Source: a virus
Reading direction: 5' to 3' (one strand)
Length of the DNA: 21,414 bases
IMG/VR virus record: IMGVR_UViG_3300025280_000220
Coordinates: 1 to 21,414 of that record
Position numbers and translations under genes: made by a program. The notes below the pieces were generated by a model, which was not told the DNA's origin, made no database searches, and worked only from the letters and a program-made list of their open reading frames with translations. Below, one piece after another: positions 14,001-20,229 of this stretch; the stretch's first letter is position 1; each line of letters opens with the position of its first letter.

Positions 14001-16015
14001 CTGTCGGTACTTATGCTTTAACGTCTGATACTTTAGGATCTCGTTCTGTTGCAATGGGGTGGGGAGCTTTATTTAACCAAAACTTTACCACAGCTACCGA
14101 TTCTTACAATACTGCCGTAGGGCATGGTGCAGGTTCAGAAGTAACCACAGGCGTCAACAATACCCTAATCGGTGGTCTTGCAGGAGATGCGATTACGACA
14201 GGGTCAACTAATACAGGGGTCGGAAAGAATGCTTTAAGTGCAACAACAACTGCTTCTGATAATACAGCAGTGGGTGCTGAAGCATTAAAAACTAACACAA
14301 CAGCGGCAAACGGAACTGCGGTAGGATACAATGCTCTATCTAGTAACACGACAGGTGCAGGTAATACAGCCGTTGGTCGTAGAGCTTTAGCGGCAAACAC
14401 GACTGCTGATAACAATGTGGCTGTTGGAATAGATGCAGGACTATCAGTAACAACAGGCGCTCAGAATACGTTTATCGGTGCAGCGGCAGGAGATGCTGTT
14501 ACGACAGGGGGTCAGAATACTGCCCTTGGAAATGATGCTTTAGGTGTTTTGACTGTTGGTTCTGACAATGTAGCAATAGGTAAAAATGCACTAGAAGGTG
14601 ATACTAAAGGTAGTAAAACTGTTGCTATAGGTAGATCAGCTTTAGGAACACAAAACTTTACAACTGCTACAGACGCTTACAATACAGCAGTAGGATATAA
14701 CGCTGGACTATCAGTAAGCACAGGCGTTGAAAACACCGTCATTGGTGGCCTTACAGGTGATGCTCTTACTACAGGTTCATATAATGTTTTTGTAGGTAAA
14801 GGTGCAGGTTCTGCGGCAACAACGTCTGATGATAATACAGCAGTTGGTAAGGATGCATTACTTACTTGTACTACAGGTAACTCTAATACTGTTCTTGGAA
14901 AAAGAGCAGGAAAATTATTAACAACAGGCTCTCAAAACACTTTTATAGGTAAAGAAGCAGGTAATGCAAATACTACCGCTGGAACTAATGTTGCGGTGGG
15001 GTATCAAGCAATGACTGACAACACAACTGGTGCTAACAACACAGCAGTTGGCTACCTTGCATTAGGCAATAACACGACTGCTGCTGGTAACTCTGCTGTT
15101 GGATACAAGGCACTAGAAGATTGTACAACTGGACACAGCAATGCTGGAAGTGGAGCGTATGCTTTATCTAGCGTTACAACTGGTGATAAAAATACAGGAG
15201 TTGGTTATTCTGTTGGTGCTAAAATGACAACGTCAGATGAAAATACTTGTATAGGCAATGTAGCTGGTTTTGAGCTTACTACTGGAGCAGATAATACTTT
15301 TGTTGGCTCTGAAGCTGGTGATGGTACTGATGATGGTGCTGAAAACGTGGCTGTAGGTAAGTCTGCCCTATCCGCTAATTGTGGTAATGGAAATGCCGCT
15401 GTTGGTCACGCTGCTTTATTAGCTTGTACAGGAGCATTTAATACTGCAATGGGAGTTAGTGCAGGTAGTGCTGTAACAAGTGGCGGCAACAATTTAATTT
15501 TAGGAAAAGACGCTGGATTAACAGGAAGTCCTGGTGGTAACATAACCACAGGTAGCAATGAAATTGTGCTTGGTGATGAAAATATTAGTGAAGCTCATAT
15601 ACAAGTAGATTGGACAGTAGCTTCTGACCAACGTGATAAGACAGACTTTACAGCACTAGACTTAGGTTTAGATTTTGTTAAAGGACTAGCACCTGTAACA
15701 TACAAGTGGGATAAACGCTCTAAGTATGGCGATAAGACTGCTGATGGTTATGACCTTAACGCACAGTCTCCAGACGGAACACATAAAGAAGACTGGTTAG
15801 ACATAGGCTTTAAGGCACAAGAAGTTCAAGCACTTGAAGAGGCCGCAGGATATACAACAGCCGCTAAGAAAAACCTTACTGTATCTACATCAGAAGATGG
15901 CAAGCAGATGGGTATACAATACAGCAAGTTTGTACCCATTTTAGTAAAAGCGATTCAAGAACAGAACGCATTAATTGAAGCACTCACTGCAAGAGTGGCA
16001 ACTTTAGAAGGATAA
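11018..16015 (+). CDS. Giant tail fibre with YadA-like repeats and S74 chaperone
   Basis: This 1665-residue fibre has four parts. The start (MASTYENDLRLQEIGTGEQS, then GTWGTTTNTNLELIGEAL) is the attachment domain usual in marine phage fibres. Residues about 145-760 are beta-rich modules of the form LTLQSDAAVLGFG, THVADTGLLLNST and VLDINATDE, three of which are near copies. Residues about 765-1525 are many NTAVG..AL...TTG repeats, the pattern of trimeric adhesin (YadA/Hep_Hag) heads. The end is a Peptidase_S74 intramolecular chaperone with the Ser1536-Lys1541 pair (SDQRDK), GFKAQEVQAL, and a final coiled coil (VKAIQEQNALIEAL). In S74 fibres the C-terminal part helps trimer folding and is then cut at that Ser; here it would release 130 residues. 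It should bind the host surface. AAAGG at 11005-11009 is the ribosome site. Confidence 0.88.
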   Translation: MASTYENDLRLQEIGTGEQSGTWGTTTNTNLELIGEALSYSATGEAIANASTHTITVADGVADEARCFYLKCTGGGQACTVTLAPNSLSKVWVIENTTSYTLTFSQGSGANVAILAGQVKMIATDGAGSGAAIYDLMQDLAVPDLFVDDDLTLQSDAAVLGFGADKDTTLTHVADTGLLLNSTRQLQFGDSGTYIHQSADGVLDLVSDTEIEINATTIDINGAVDVSGTYTGGGLMTTGGNIVIPDAGNIGSASDTNAIAIGADGDVTLTQDLELQHDAATLSFGADNDVILTHVADTGLLLNSTMQLQFNDASQYINAPSATVLDINATDEIELNATLIDVNGNLDVSGTSQLTGVVTFTATPVFSSDITIEDDLFLDSDAAVIHLGEDGDVTLTHVADTGILLNSTMQLQFNDASQYINAPSATVLDINATDEVELNATLVDINANLEVSGTAAITGIATFTDDIIIGDGKTIGSASDVDAMTIASNGQVTFTQTLIGTALDISGDIDVDGTTNLDVVDIDGAVDMASTLAVGGVVTANAGVVVDNITIDGTEIDLSSGDLTIDVAGNIDLDADGGQVSISDGGTEIGYLYNSSSDFIIQSAVSDKDIKIQGNDGGSTVTALTLDMSDAGTALFNSDVRLNDAKVLRLGNDQDFRISFDGSHGVIQNTTTDSDILLKGNDDGSTITALTLDMSAAGAATFNDKITAVGTSVFTNLDISGDIDVDGTTNLDAVDVDGAVNFAADVTFADGADIITASAGTSNFRAGVNAGNSIASGGNYNVAVGDSSGTAITTGDENVFVGFKAGFGTTTSGQNIAIGSGALETNILGSHNVGIGNAALATMNQGTATNTYNTAVGSSAGGAITTGTNNTLIGGLAGDAITTGVSNNAVGYGALGATTTANQNNAFGRNSLGANTTGADNTAFGQNTLGTNVLGSKSTAVGSDALSTQNYATATDGYNTAVGYLAGSAVTTGIQNTLLGANSGDALTDADFNVAVGTYALTSDTLGSRSVAMGWGALFNQNFTTATDSYNTAVGHGAGSEVTTGVNNTLIGGLAGDAITTGSTNTGVGKNALSATTTASDNTAVGAEALKTNTTAANGTAVGYNALSSNTTGAGNTAVGRRALAANTTADNNVAVGIDAGLSVTTGAQNTFIGAAAGDAVTTGGQNTALGNDALGVLTVGSDNVAIGKNALEGDTKGSKTVAIGRSALGTQNFTTATDAYNTAVGYNAGLSVSTGVENTVIGGLTGDALTTGSYNVFVGKGAGSAATTSDDNTAVGKDALLTCTTGNSNTVLGKRAGKLLTTGSQNTFIGKEAGNANTTAGTNVAVGYQAMTDNTTGANNTAVGYLALGNNTTAAGNSAVGYKALEDCTTGHSNAGSGAYALSSVTTGDKNTGVGYSVGAKMTTSDENTCIGNVAGFELTTGADNTFVGSEAGDGTDDGAENVAVGKSALSANCGNGNAAVGHAALLACTGAFNTAMGVSAGSAVTSGGNNLILGKDAGLTGSPGGNITTGSNEIVLGDENISEAHIQVDWTVASDQRDKTDFTALDLGLDFVKGLAPVTYKWDKRSKYGDKTADGYDLNAQSPDGTHKEDWLDIGFKAQEVQALEEAAGYTTAAKKNLTVSTSEDGKQMGIQYSKFVPILVKAIQEQNALIEALTARVATLEG
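11525..12340 (+). repeat. Three fibre module repeats (two nearly identical)
   Basis: A module coding for LTHVADTGLLLNST.QLQF and the following INATDEIELNAT starts at 11525, 11891 and 12200. The second and third copies (11891-12030 and 12200-12340) are close to identical at DNA level, with changes mostly at third codon positions. The first is more distant. Spacing of 366 and 309 bases shows a larger duplicated unit. Confidence 0.85.
13340..15590 (+). repeat. Degenerate 51-base protein-level repeats (YadA-like head)
   Basis: The fibre gene here codes for runs of NTAVGYLALGNNTTAAG-type units, 17 residues (51 bases) each where regular, for example 15030-15200. A longer unit with TATD.YNTAVG..AG, an NTLIGG or NTVIGG element and a GDA.TTG element recurs near 13550, 13870, 14090 and 14660. 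DNA identity between units is low to moderate, which shows an old repeat kept for structure. Confidence 0.8.
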
Positions 16016-16020
16016 ATAAA

Positions 16021-16266
16021 ATGACAGACAGAACAACAGAAGAACTAGCACAAGACTACACAGCGATGGGTCACTCAATAGACCTTATTACTGCTGTGAT
16101 AGCAGGTAACGCTATGGCTGGTGAACTAGCAGCAAATAGACAAGATACTGTAGACAGAAATGTAGCACACCTTGAGCTAATGAAAGCTAAGTCAGATTGG
16201 GGTAGCGAGTCTATGACAGCAACCACCAATGCAATTACAGCAGGTAAAGGTTACACTGCATCTTAA
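16021..16266 (+). CDS. Small post-fibre protein (first copy of a repeated gene)
   Basis: This 81-residue soluble protein starts MTDRTTEELAQDYTAMGHSI, has a middle helix LAANRQDTVDRNVAHLELMK, and ends SESMTATTNAITAGKGYTAS. Proteins like this directly follow fibre genes in marine phages, as tail-fibre assembly proteins do in other phages, but no function is proven. Its N-terminal LAQDYTAM and C-terminal ESMTATTNAI segments both reappear in the 36-residue product at 16918-17028. AAGGA at 16008-16012 is the ribosome site, 5 bases after the fibre stop begins. A fibre chaperone role is a guess from position. Confidence 0.7.
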   Translation: MTDRTTEELAQDYTAMGHSIDLITAVIAGNAMAGELAANRQDTVDRNVAHLELMKAKSDWGSESMTATTNAITAGKGYTAS

Positions 16267-16280
16267 TATAAGGGTTTACT

Positions 16281-16916
16281 ATGGAGCTAATGCCACGCCA
16301 CTTTCCTAACATAGGGGTTGTTGAAGGACAACTTCCAGAGGATGTTGTGGCTAACCTATGGACTGTGATTAACGAGGCAAGAGAGAAGCCAGATGACATG
16401 AAGCCTGAACTTGCAGGTAACATCAGCTCCTCTATACGCCTTGATGGTAGCTCACCCTTACTAGAAGAGTTTGTCGGTGAGATAGTTCCTAAGTTTATGG
16501 ACAGTCACATTGGGTCTTATGGCCCACCTTGGAGAGCTGTAATGAAGGAAGGTGAAGGGTTTAACTTAGAAAGCCTCTGGGTAAACTTTCAGAAGAAGCA
16601 CGAGTTTAACCCACCACACGATCACGGTGGAGTTTACAGTTTTGTAATATGGATGCAAATACCGACATCCTTTGCAGAACAACGCAAGCTACCTGTATGC
16701 GCTGAGTCAAATGCAGATAATCACATATCTAACTTTGCGTTTAGTTACACAAATACGTTAGGCAAAGTATCAACCTTTGCGTATAACATGGAGAAAGAAG
16801 CAGAAGGGTACATGGTTATGTTTCCTGCACAAATGCTCCACCAAGTTTTTCCGTTTTATGAGAATGACGGAGAGAGAATATCAATATCAGGTAATATTAA
16901 CATAGAGGAAAAATAA
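16281..16916 (+). CDS. 2OG-Fe(II) oxygenase family protein (putative)
   Basis: The 211-residue product has the core of phage 2-oxoglutarate/Fe(II)-dependent oxygenases. Residues 110-117 (NPPHDHGG) give the first metal ligands (His113, with Asp114 or His115), followed by the strand VYSFVIWMQIP. Residues 179-190 contain LHQVFPF with the distal His187. Arg199 in ERISISGNI is in place to bind 2-oxoglutarate. This resembles the HxH.. form of the 2OG-FeII_Oxy_5 kind more than classic HxD. Such enzymes are common in marine phages; the substrate (protein side chain, DNA base or small molecule) is unknown. It has no signal peptide. The gene lies between two related copies of a small gene, which suggests insertion. 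Position after the fibre could mean fibre modification, but this is speculative. Confidence 0.78.
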   Translation: MELMPRHFPNIGVVEGQLPEDVVANLWTVINEAREKPDDMKPELAGNISSSIRLDGSSPLLEEFVGEIVPKFMDSHIGSYGPPWRAVMKEGEGFNLESLWVNFQKKHEFNPPHDHGGVYSFVIWMQIPTSFAEQRKLPVCAESNADNHISNFAFSYTNTLGKVSTFAYNMEKEAEGYMVMFPAQMLHQVFPFYENDGERISISGNINIEEK

Positions 16917-16917
16917 A

Positions 16918-17028
16918 ATGGCAAGAGAAACAGATCAGATTGCACAAGACTACTCAGCAATGCTGGGCAGTGAAAACATGACTCCAGTAACAAATGCGAT
17001 TAATGCTGCTACAACCTTTATAGGTTAA
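16918..17028 (+). CDS. 36-residue shortened paralogue of the post-fibre protein
   Basis: A 36-residue frame, MARETDQIAQDYSAMLGSEN followed by MTPVTNAINAATTFIG, begins at ATG 16918 with AGAGGAA at 16903-16909 and ends at TAA 17026-17028. Its first half matches the N-terminus and its second half the C-terminus of the 81-residue protein at 16021-16266, while about 45 middle residues are missing. The DNA is also similar (16942-16967 against 16048-16071). It may be a functional mini-protein or a decaying internal-deletion copy. An intact frame and ribosome site favour expression. Confidence 0.65.
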   Translation: MARETDQIAQDYSAMLGSENMTPVTNAINAATTFIG

Positions 17029-17054
17029 ACAAACCATAACAAAGGGAGAAAATT

Positions 17055-17300
17055 ATGGCTAAAAAAGAAGAAGTTAAGGAAAATGTAATTAATATTGACG
17101 GTAAAGGGTACAAAGAAACTGATTTAAGTCAGCAACAAAAGTATCTTATAGCGCAACTAAAAGACTTAGGGGCAAAAGCTGGTAAACTTAGAGCTGATTT
17201 AGATCAAGTACAAAGAGCCGCAGATAGCTTCCAGAAAGATTTATTAGAGTCTTTTAAAGAAGTGTCTGATGAGACCTCTGAAGAAGCTGAAGCAAGTTAG
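17055..17300 (+). CDS. Small coiled-coil protein (DUF6447-like)
   Basis: The 81-residue product starts MAKKEEVKENVINIDGKGYK, has ETDLSQQQKYLIAQLKDLGA and then a charged helix up to LLESFKEVS, and ends in an acidic tail (DETSEEAEAS). The INIDGKGYKETDLS segment followed by a coiled coil matches a short family in marine phages that I recall as DUF6447. It has no membrane segment. AAAGGGAG at 17040-17047 is a strong ribosome site. It stands at the head of the envelope-protein run, 8 bases before the next gene. The function is unknown; a partner-binding coiled coil is likely. Confidence 0.7.
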   Translation: MAKKEEVKENVINIDGKGYKETDLSQQQKYLIAQLKDLGAKAGKLRADLDQVQRAADSFQKDLLESFKEVSDETSEEAEAS

Positions 17301-17308
17301 GATTAACA

Positions 17309-17500
17309 ATGGCAAGAACAGTAGTGCAAGCTCACAACCGCATAGACACAATCGAACCTAAGATTACTAAACTAGAGACTGAAAATCACATTCAGTTTAA
17401 AGAAGTGTTTTACAGGTTAAAACGTTTAGAGGTGTTTTTAGTGGGTGGGCTTGGCGCTACTATTGCTATGTTAGTGAGTATACTACTTAAAATGGGGTAG
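17309..17500 (+). CDS. XhlA-like small membrane protein (holin-type candidate)
   Basis: This 63-residue protein has an N-terminal soluble helix (AHNRIDTIEPKITKLETENH, then FKEVFYRLKRLE) and one C-terminal membrane segment at about 42-60 (VFLVGGLGATIAMLVSILLK). Helix plus single C-terminal span is the layout of haemolysin XhlA-type proteins, which in Bacillus prophage PBSX act with a holin in lysis. Similar proteins occur in many marine phages. The basic KMG end and charged N-terminal part suggest N-in topology. It lies in a run with the coiled-coil and secreted proteins and ends 3 bases before the next start. A lysis role is inferred, not shown. Confidence 0.65.
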   Translation: MARTVVQAHNRIDTIEPKITKLETENHIQFKEVFYRLKRLEVFLVGGLGATIAMLVSILLKMG

Positions 17501-17503
17501 GTA

Positions 17504-18109
17504 ATGAAAAAATCTTTGTTATATTTGTCTTGGAGTCTTTTAGCGTTATTGTTTTTAATTATACTAGTACCTATGGTTTATGCAGAGGGTTGTGACAGTA
17601 CGACAAATAGTAATTGTGTAGAAGCTAACAGCTATACAAACTCTAAATCAACCTCTACGATAGATAGCACGACTACTGTAAAGTCTCCACCACCATCCGC
17701 TATTTCACCTAGTATTAATTCATCAAGCTCAGACACGTGTCATATACCTGCTGGTGGCTCTGTACAGACACAAATACTGGGAATTAGTGGTGGCACAACA
17801 ATTAGAGATTTAAACTGTGAACGACTAAAAAACGCTAAGGTTATGTACGATATGGGCTTAAAAATAAGTGCTGTAGCAATAATGTGCCAGGACAAAAGGA
17901 TTCACCTTGCGATGGCAAATTCTGGCACTCCATGTCCAATCAACGGTCTTGTAGGAGATGCAGCTAAGGCTGAGTGGGAAAACAATCCACATCTAGTACC
18001 TGGGTATGTTGCAGGTAAGAAGGAGAAATGGGATGAAGACGATAAGGCGACAGCTCGTGGGGCTGCTGGCATTGGTGGTCTTTTCTTGGCCTTGTTATTC
18101 TTACTCTGA
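17504..18109 (+). CDS. Exported Cys-rich protein with C-terminal membrane segment
   Basis: A 201-residue protein with an N-terminal signal or anchor (MKKSLLYLSWSLLALLFLII, with a possible cut after VYA at residue 27). A Ser/Thr/Asn-rich linker with PPPSAISPSINSSSSD follows. Then comes a Cys-containing domain (TIRDLNCERLKNAKVMYDMG, then SAVAIMCQDKR and GTPCP), with Cys at 30, 38, 79, 105, 128 and 144. It ends with a hydrophobic C-terminal segment (GIGGLFLALLFLL, 189-201). The even number of Cys suits periplasmic disulfides. The layout is known to me from marine phages without function. The last 77 bases overlap the signal peptide of the next gene in another frame. Membrane-tethered periplasmic protein is the best reading. 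Confidence 0.7.
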   Translation: MKKSLLYLSWSLLALLFLIILVPMVYAEGCDSTTNSNCVEANSYTNSKSTSTIDSTTTVKSPPPSAISPSINSSSSDTCHIPAGGSVQTQILGISGGTTIRDLNCERLKNAKVMYDMGLKISAVAIMCQDKRIHLAMANSGTPCPINGLVGDAAKAEWENNPHLVPGYVAGKKEKWDEDDKATARGAAGIGGLFLALLFLL

Positions 18110-18920
18110 GAATATTTACGGCAACACAAAAAACGCAGCTTCTGATGCACACAAATGGGTAATGAATAACCTACTGCCAGCACAAACTGGTTTGACGGTA
18201 GAGGGTGTGTTCCACAAGTACACAATAACCAAACAACCAACAACAAATTCAACTGTCTCGATTACCAATAAAAAAGTGGGTGGTGATGAATATGTTTACG
18301 AGTATGTAGACGATTGGAACAATTTACCCAGCGGCACAAAGATTAAATATGACCAAATAGTGCCTACACTTGGTAATTTGTTTGGTGATGGTGAGATAAA
18401 AGTTACGGGAGATGGGTCTCTTTCCGATGTTTTAATACTATACCACTATAAATATGACCCATGCCACACACCACTTAGCGACTCAAGTTGTCCTAATTTT
18501 AAAGATGCATTGTATGATTATCTATCAACCAACGGTTTGCTCACGTCACCGAACGTAGACGACCCGTATTATAATCAGTGGGTACAGATACAATTAGATG
18601 AACAAGCAGAGGTAGAAGAACAGGAAGTTGATGAGCCTGAAGAAGAGGAAGCAAGTGAGGAATTGACTGTAGAAGAGGTACTCTCCGTAGCAGGTGTTGT
18701 AGATAAAATTGCAGATCCTGTGCAACAGTTAAAAATGATGCAACAGATAGCCGCTATTGGGAAACTTGAATTATACACAAATCGTGATATAGATGGTGGT
18801 GTCTATGAAGATGTTTTACAAATAGACGGCGGTGAATTTGAAGATAACGTCAAGGCTTACAGAAGTTTAGGTCAAGACAGCACCCACAGAAGTATGGTTC
18901 GTTCTCAGTATGACGACTAA
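18033..18920 (+). CDS. Exported acidic protein, unknown function
   Basis: The 295-residue product has a signal peptide (MKTIRRQLVGLLALVVFSWP, cut probably after YSYS or nearby). A beta-rich body follows with STVSITNKKVGGDEYVYEYV and DVLILYHYKYDPCHTPLSDS. Past about residue 185 comes a very acidic low-complexity stretch (EVEEQEVDEPEEEEASEELT). After it lies a helical segment (ADPVQQLKMMQQIAAIGKLE), and the end is QDSTHRSMVRSQYDD. I chose ATG 18033 because AAGGAG at 18020-18025 stands 7 bases away and a signal peptide results; an in-frame ATG at 18006 would add a basic tail before it. The start lies inside the previous gene. Its CHTPLSDSSCP pair of Cys may form a disulfide. I do not recognise a function. 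Confidence 0.65.
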   Translation: MKTIRRQLVGLLALVVFSWPCYSYSENIYGNTKNAASDAHKWVMNNLLPAQTGLTVEGVFHKYTITKQPTTNSTVSITNKKVGGDEYVYEYVDDWNNLPSGTKIKYDQIVPTLGNLFGDGEIKVTGDGSLSDVLILYHYKYDPCHTPLSDSSCPNFKDALYDYLSTNGLLTSPNVDDPYYNQWVQIQLDEQAEVEEQEVDEPEEEEASEELTVEEVLSVAGVVDKIADPVQQLKMMQQIAAIGKLELYTNRDIDGGVYEDVLQIDGGEFEDNVKAYRSLGQDSTHRSMVRSQYDD

Positions 18921-18934
18921 ACAATGGAGATAAC

Positions 18935-19432
18935 ATGATTAAAAAAATAACACCTTTAATATTTTTGCTTTCAACCAGTTACGCTTGGGCAGTCAACTCA
19001 CCAATTACAGGCACGGTTCAAGCTAGTTGTAGCATTGTAACGACCACACCAGGACAATACGGTGTGCCAAATATATGGAAACTTTCAACTGCTTCTGCAG
19101 ATGGGGGTCAAGATGCTGTTATAAAAACGACGATTGGCACTGCTGATAAGTATAAAGTAAAGATTACCCACCCGAATAGTTTTAGCTCATCACCTTCTCT
19201 GTCTGATACATTAACTTGGACAGGAAGCAGTGTGTACACATCTGGAAGTGTTTCTGGAATGTCAGCATATAATGCCGCTAAAGTCGTTGTAGGTAATGAA
19301 ACAACCTTTGATATGACTTTGGCAGGGACGACATTCTTTACAGTAGCTTCAACCGCTTCATATGGATATAATCGTGCATTCCCTAGTGGGTCTTATACAG
19401 CATTGATATTAGCTGAATGTATCGCCAAGTAG
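18935..19432 (+). CDS. Exported pilin-like protein
   Basis: This encodes a 165-residue protein with a clear signal peptide (MIKKITPLIFLLSTSYAWA, cut after residue 19). The mature protein is beta-rich. Cys32 stands near its N-terminus (VQASCSIVTTTPGQYGVP) and Cys162 near its end (YTALILAECIAK), a pair that could form the disulfide of an immunoglobulin-like fold. Terms such as SLSDTLTWTGSSV and DMTLAGTTFFTVAS fit a strand-rich pilin or SCPU-like protein, and the ending Y.A.I.AEC resembles fimbrial-type subunits (inference). The next gene, overlapping by 16 bases, codes for a chaperone-like protein, which supports a pilin/chaperone reading. TGGAGATAAC at 18925-18934 serves as ribosome site. No usher is in the window. 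Confidence 0.6.
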   Translation: MIKKITPLIFLLSTSYAWAVNSPITGTVQASCSIVTTTPGQYGVPNIWKLSTASADGGQDAVIKTTIGTADKYKVKITHPNSFSSSPSLSDTLTWTGSSVYTSGSVSGMSAYNAAKVVVGNETTFDMTLAGTTFFTVASTASYGYNRAFPSGSYTALILAECIAK

Positions 19433-19791
19433 CTTTAATTTTCATGTTGCTTGGGTTTCAGGCTCAAGCGCACGAAATGACTCCAGCATACCCAAAGTTT
19501 AACTATAGTTATATCGAAGGTGTGTCTGTCACAAAGATGTTTTTGTTTAACAGGCGTAATGATGTTTCATATTACCAAATAGGTGTATTTACATTAGATT
19601 GGAAAGAAATACCCTTTGCATCTACATCAAAACTTATAAAGGTAAAACACGCTAAGAAATATCCATTTGATGTTTATATACGAAACTCTGACTTAGATAG
19701 GGTTGGATACATATGTACAATATCAAAAGTTTTTAAGGGGGAAGAGCAGAAAGCTTTGATAACTTCAAGGATTTGCTCAAAGATAGAATAA
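19417..19791 (+). CDS. Exported periplasmic chaperone-like protein
   Basis: A 124-residue protein with a signal peptide (MYRQVALIFMLLGFQAQA, cut after 18). The mature part starts HEMTPAYPKF. It has a strand series (VTKMFLFNRRNDVSYYQIGV, then FTLDWKEIPFASTSKLIKV and KKYPFDVYIRNS) that looks like the N-terminal Ig-like domain of PapD-type chaperones, in which a partner-binding strand lies beside an N-x-R turn. It is shorter than a two-domain PapD chaperone (about 215 residues), so only one domain is present. Cys100 and Cys120 (YICTISK and SRICSKI) could form a disulfide. It starts inside the pilin-like gene (ATG 19417), 16 bases before its stop, which implies coupled, near-equal synthesis. The chaperone role is an inference from pattern. 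Confidence 0.6.
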   Translation: MYRQVALIFMLLGFQAQAHEMTPAYPKFNYSYIEGVSVTKMFLFNRRNDVSYYQIGVFTLDWKEIPFASTSKLIKVKHAKKYPFDVYIRNSDLDRVGYICTISKVFKGEEQKALITSRICSKIE

Positions 19792-20220
19792 ATGAGAATA
19801 TGGTTATTTATTATAGTTGTTATGTCTGTAACAGGTTGCAGTGTAATAAGTGTTTTTGCCGATAGCACGTCAAATTCTTTAAGTTTATCTCTCCCAAACA
19901 CAGGCGGTAACTACCAGTCAGATTCTTTTAGAGCAGGAGAACTGGATTGTAGCATGGCGCTAGGGAGTGCAACAAACATTGAGTTTGGCATCACATCTAT
20001 CATTCAGGGCGGCACAGCGGAGAACAGTAGAAAAACTGGAGATATTGGGTTATACTCAAAGATAACAATTCCACTGGGTAGACGAAATAAAGGGTCTCGT
20101 TTAGACTGTAACAGACTGTATGAGATTGAATTAAAGAAAAAACATTTAGAAGTAATGAAGTTACAACAAGAGATTGATAGGTTACGTGAGTTAGGTAATG
20201 ACTTATCGTTTGAAAATTAG
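19792..20220 (+). CDS. Putative outer-membrane lipoprotein with coiled-coil end
   Basis: The 142-residue product has a short signal sequence (MRIWLFIIVVMSVTGC) with a lipobox-like VTGC at 13-16 and Ser at +2, which in Gram-negative cells favours outer-membrane sorting. The mature part is beta-rich (SLSLSLPNTGGNYQSDSFRA; GDIGLYSKITIPLG), with LDCSMALGS (Cys53) and LDCNRLYEI (Cys106), and ends in a helix with coiled-coil heptads (EIELKKKHLEVMKLQQEIDR). It starts directly after the upstream stop, so coupling is likely. An alternative cut after VFA (residue 23) would give a soluble periplasmic protein. The LDCNRL motif resembles LNCERL of the protein at 17504-18109. Together with the next, membrane-anchored coiled-coil protein it could form an envelope-spanning pair (inference). 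Confidence 0.6.
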   Translation: MRIWLFIIVVMSVTGCSVISVFADSTSNSLSLSLPNTGGNYQSDSFRAGELDCSMALGSATNIEFGITSIIQGGTAENSRKTGDIGLYSKITIPLGRRNKGSRLDCNRLYEIELKKKHLEVMKLQQEIDRLRELGNDLSFEN

Positions 20221-20229
20221 GAGAAGATT

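Noticed and set aside
12250-14415. Antisense frames of 68-142 codons under the fibre gene
   Set aside because: Their Ala/Pro/Val-rich products just mirror the repeated Gly/Thr/Ala codons of the fibre; there are no start signals.
13340-15590. CRISPR-like or satellite array
   Set aside because: The regular spacing comes from protein-level repeats in an open frame; DNA units differ and there are no spacers.
17902-18252. Antisense frames across the 17504/18033 overlap
   Set aside because: The two overlapping sense genes both give sensible exported proteins; the antisense products show no pattern or start signal.
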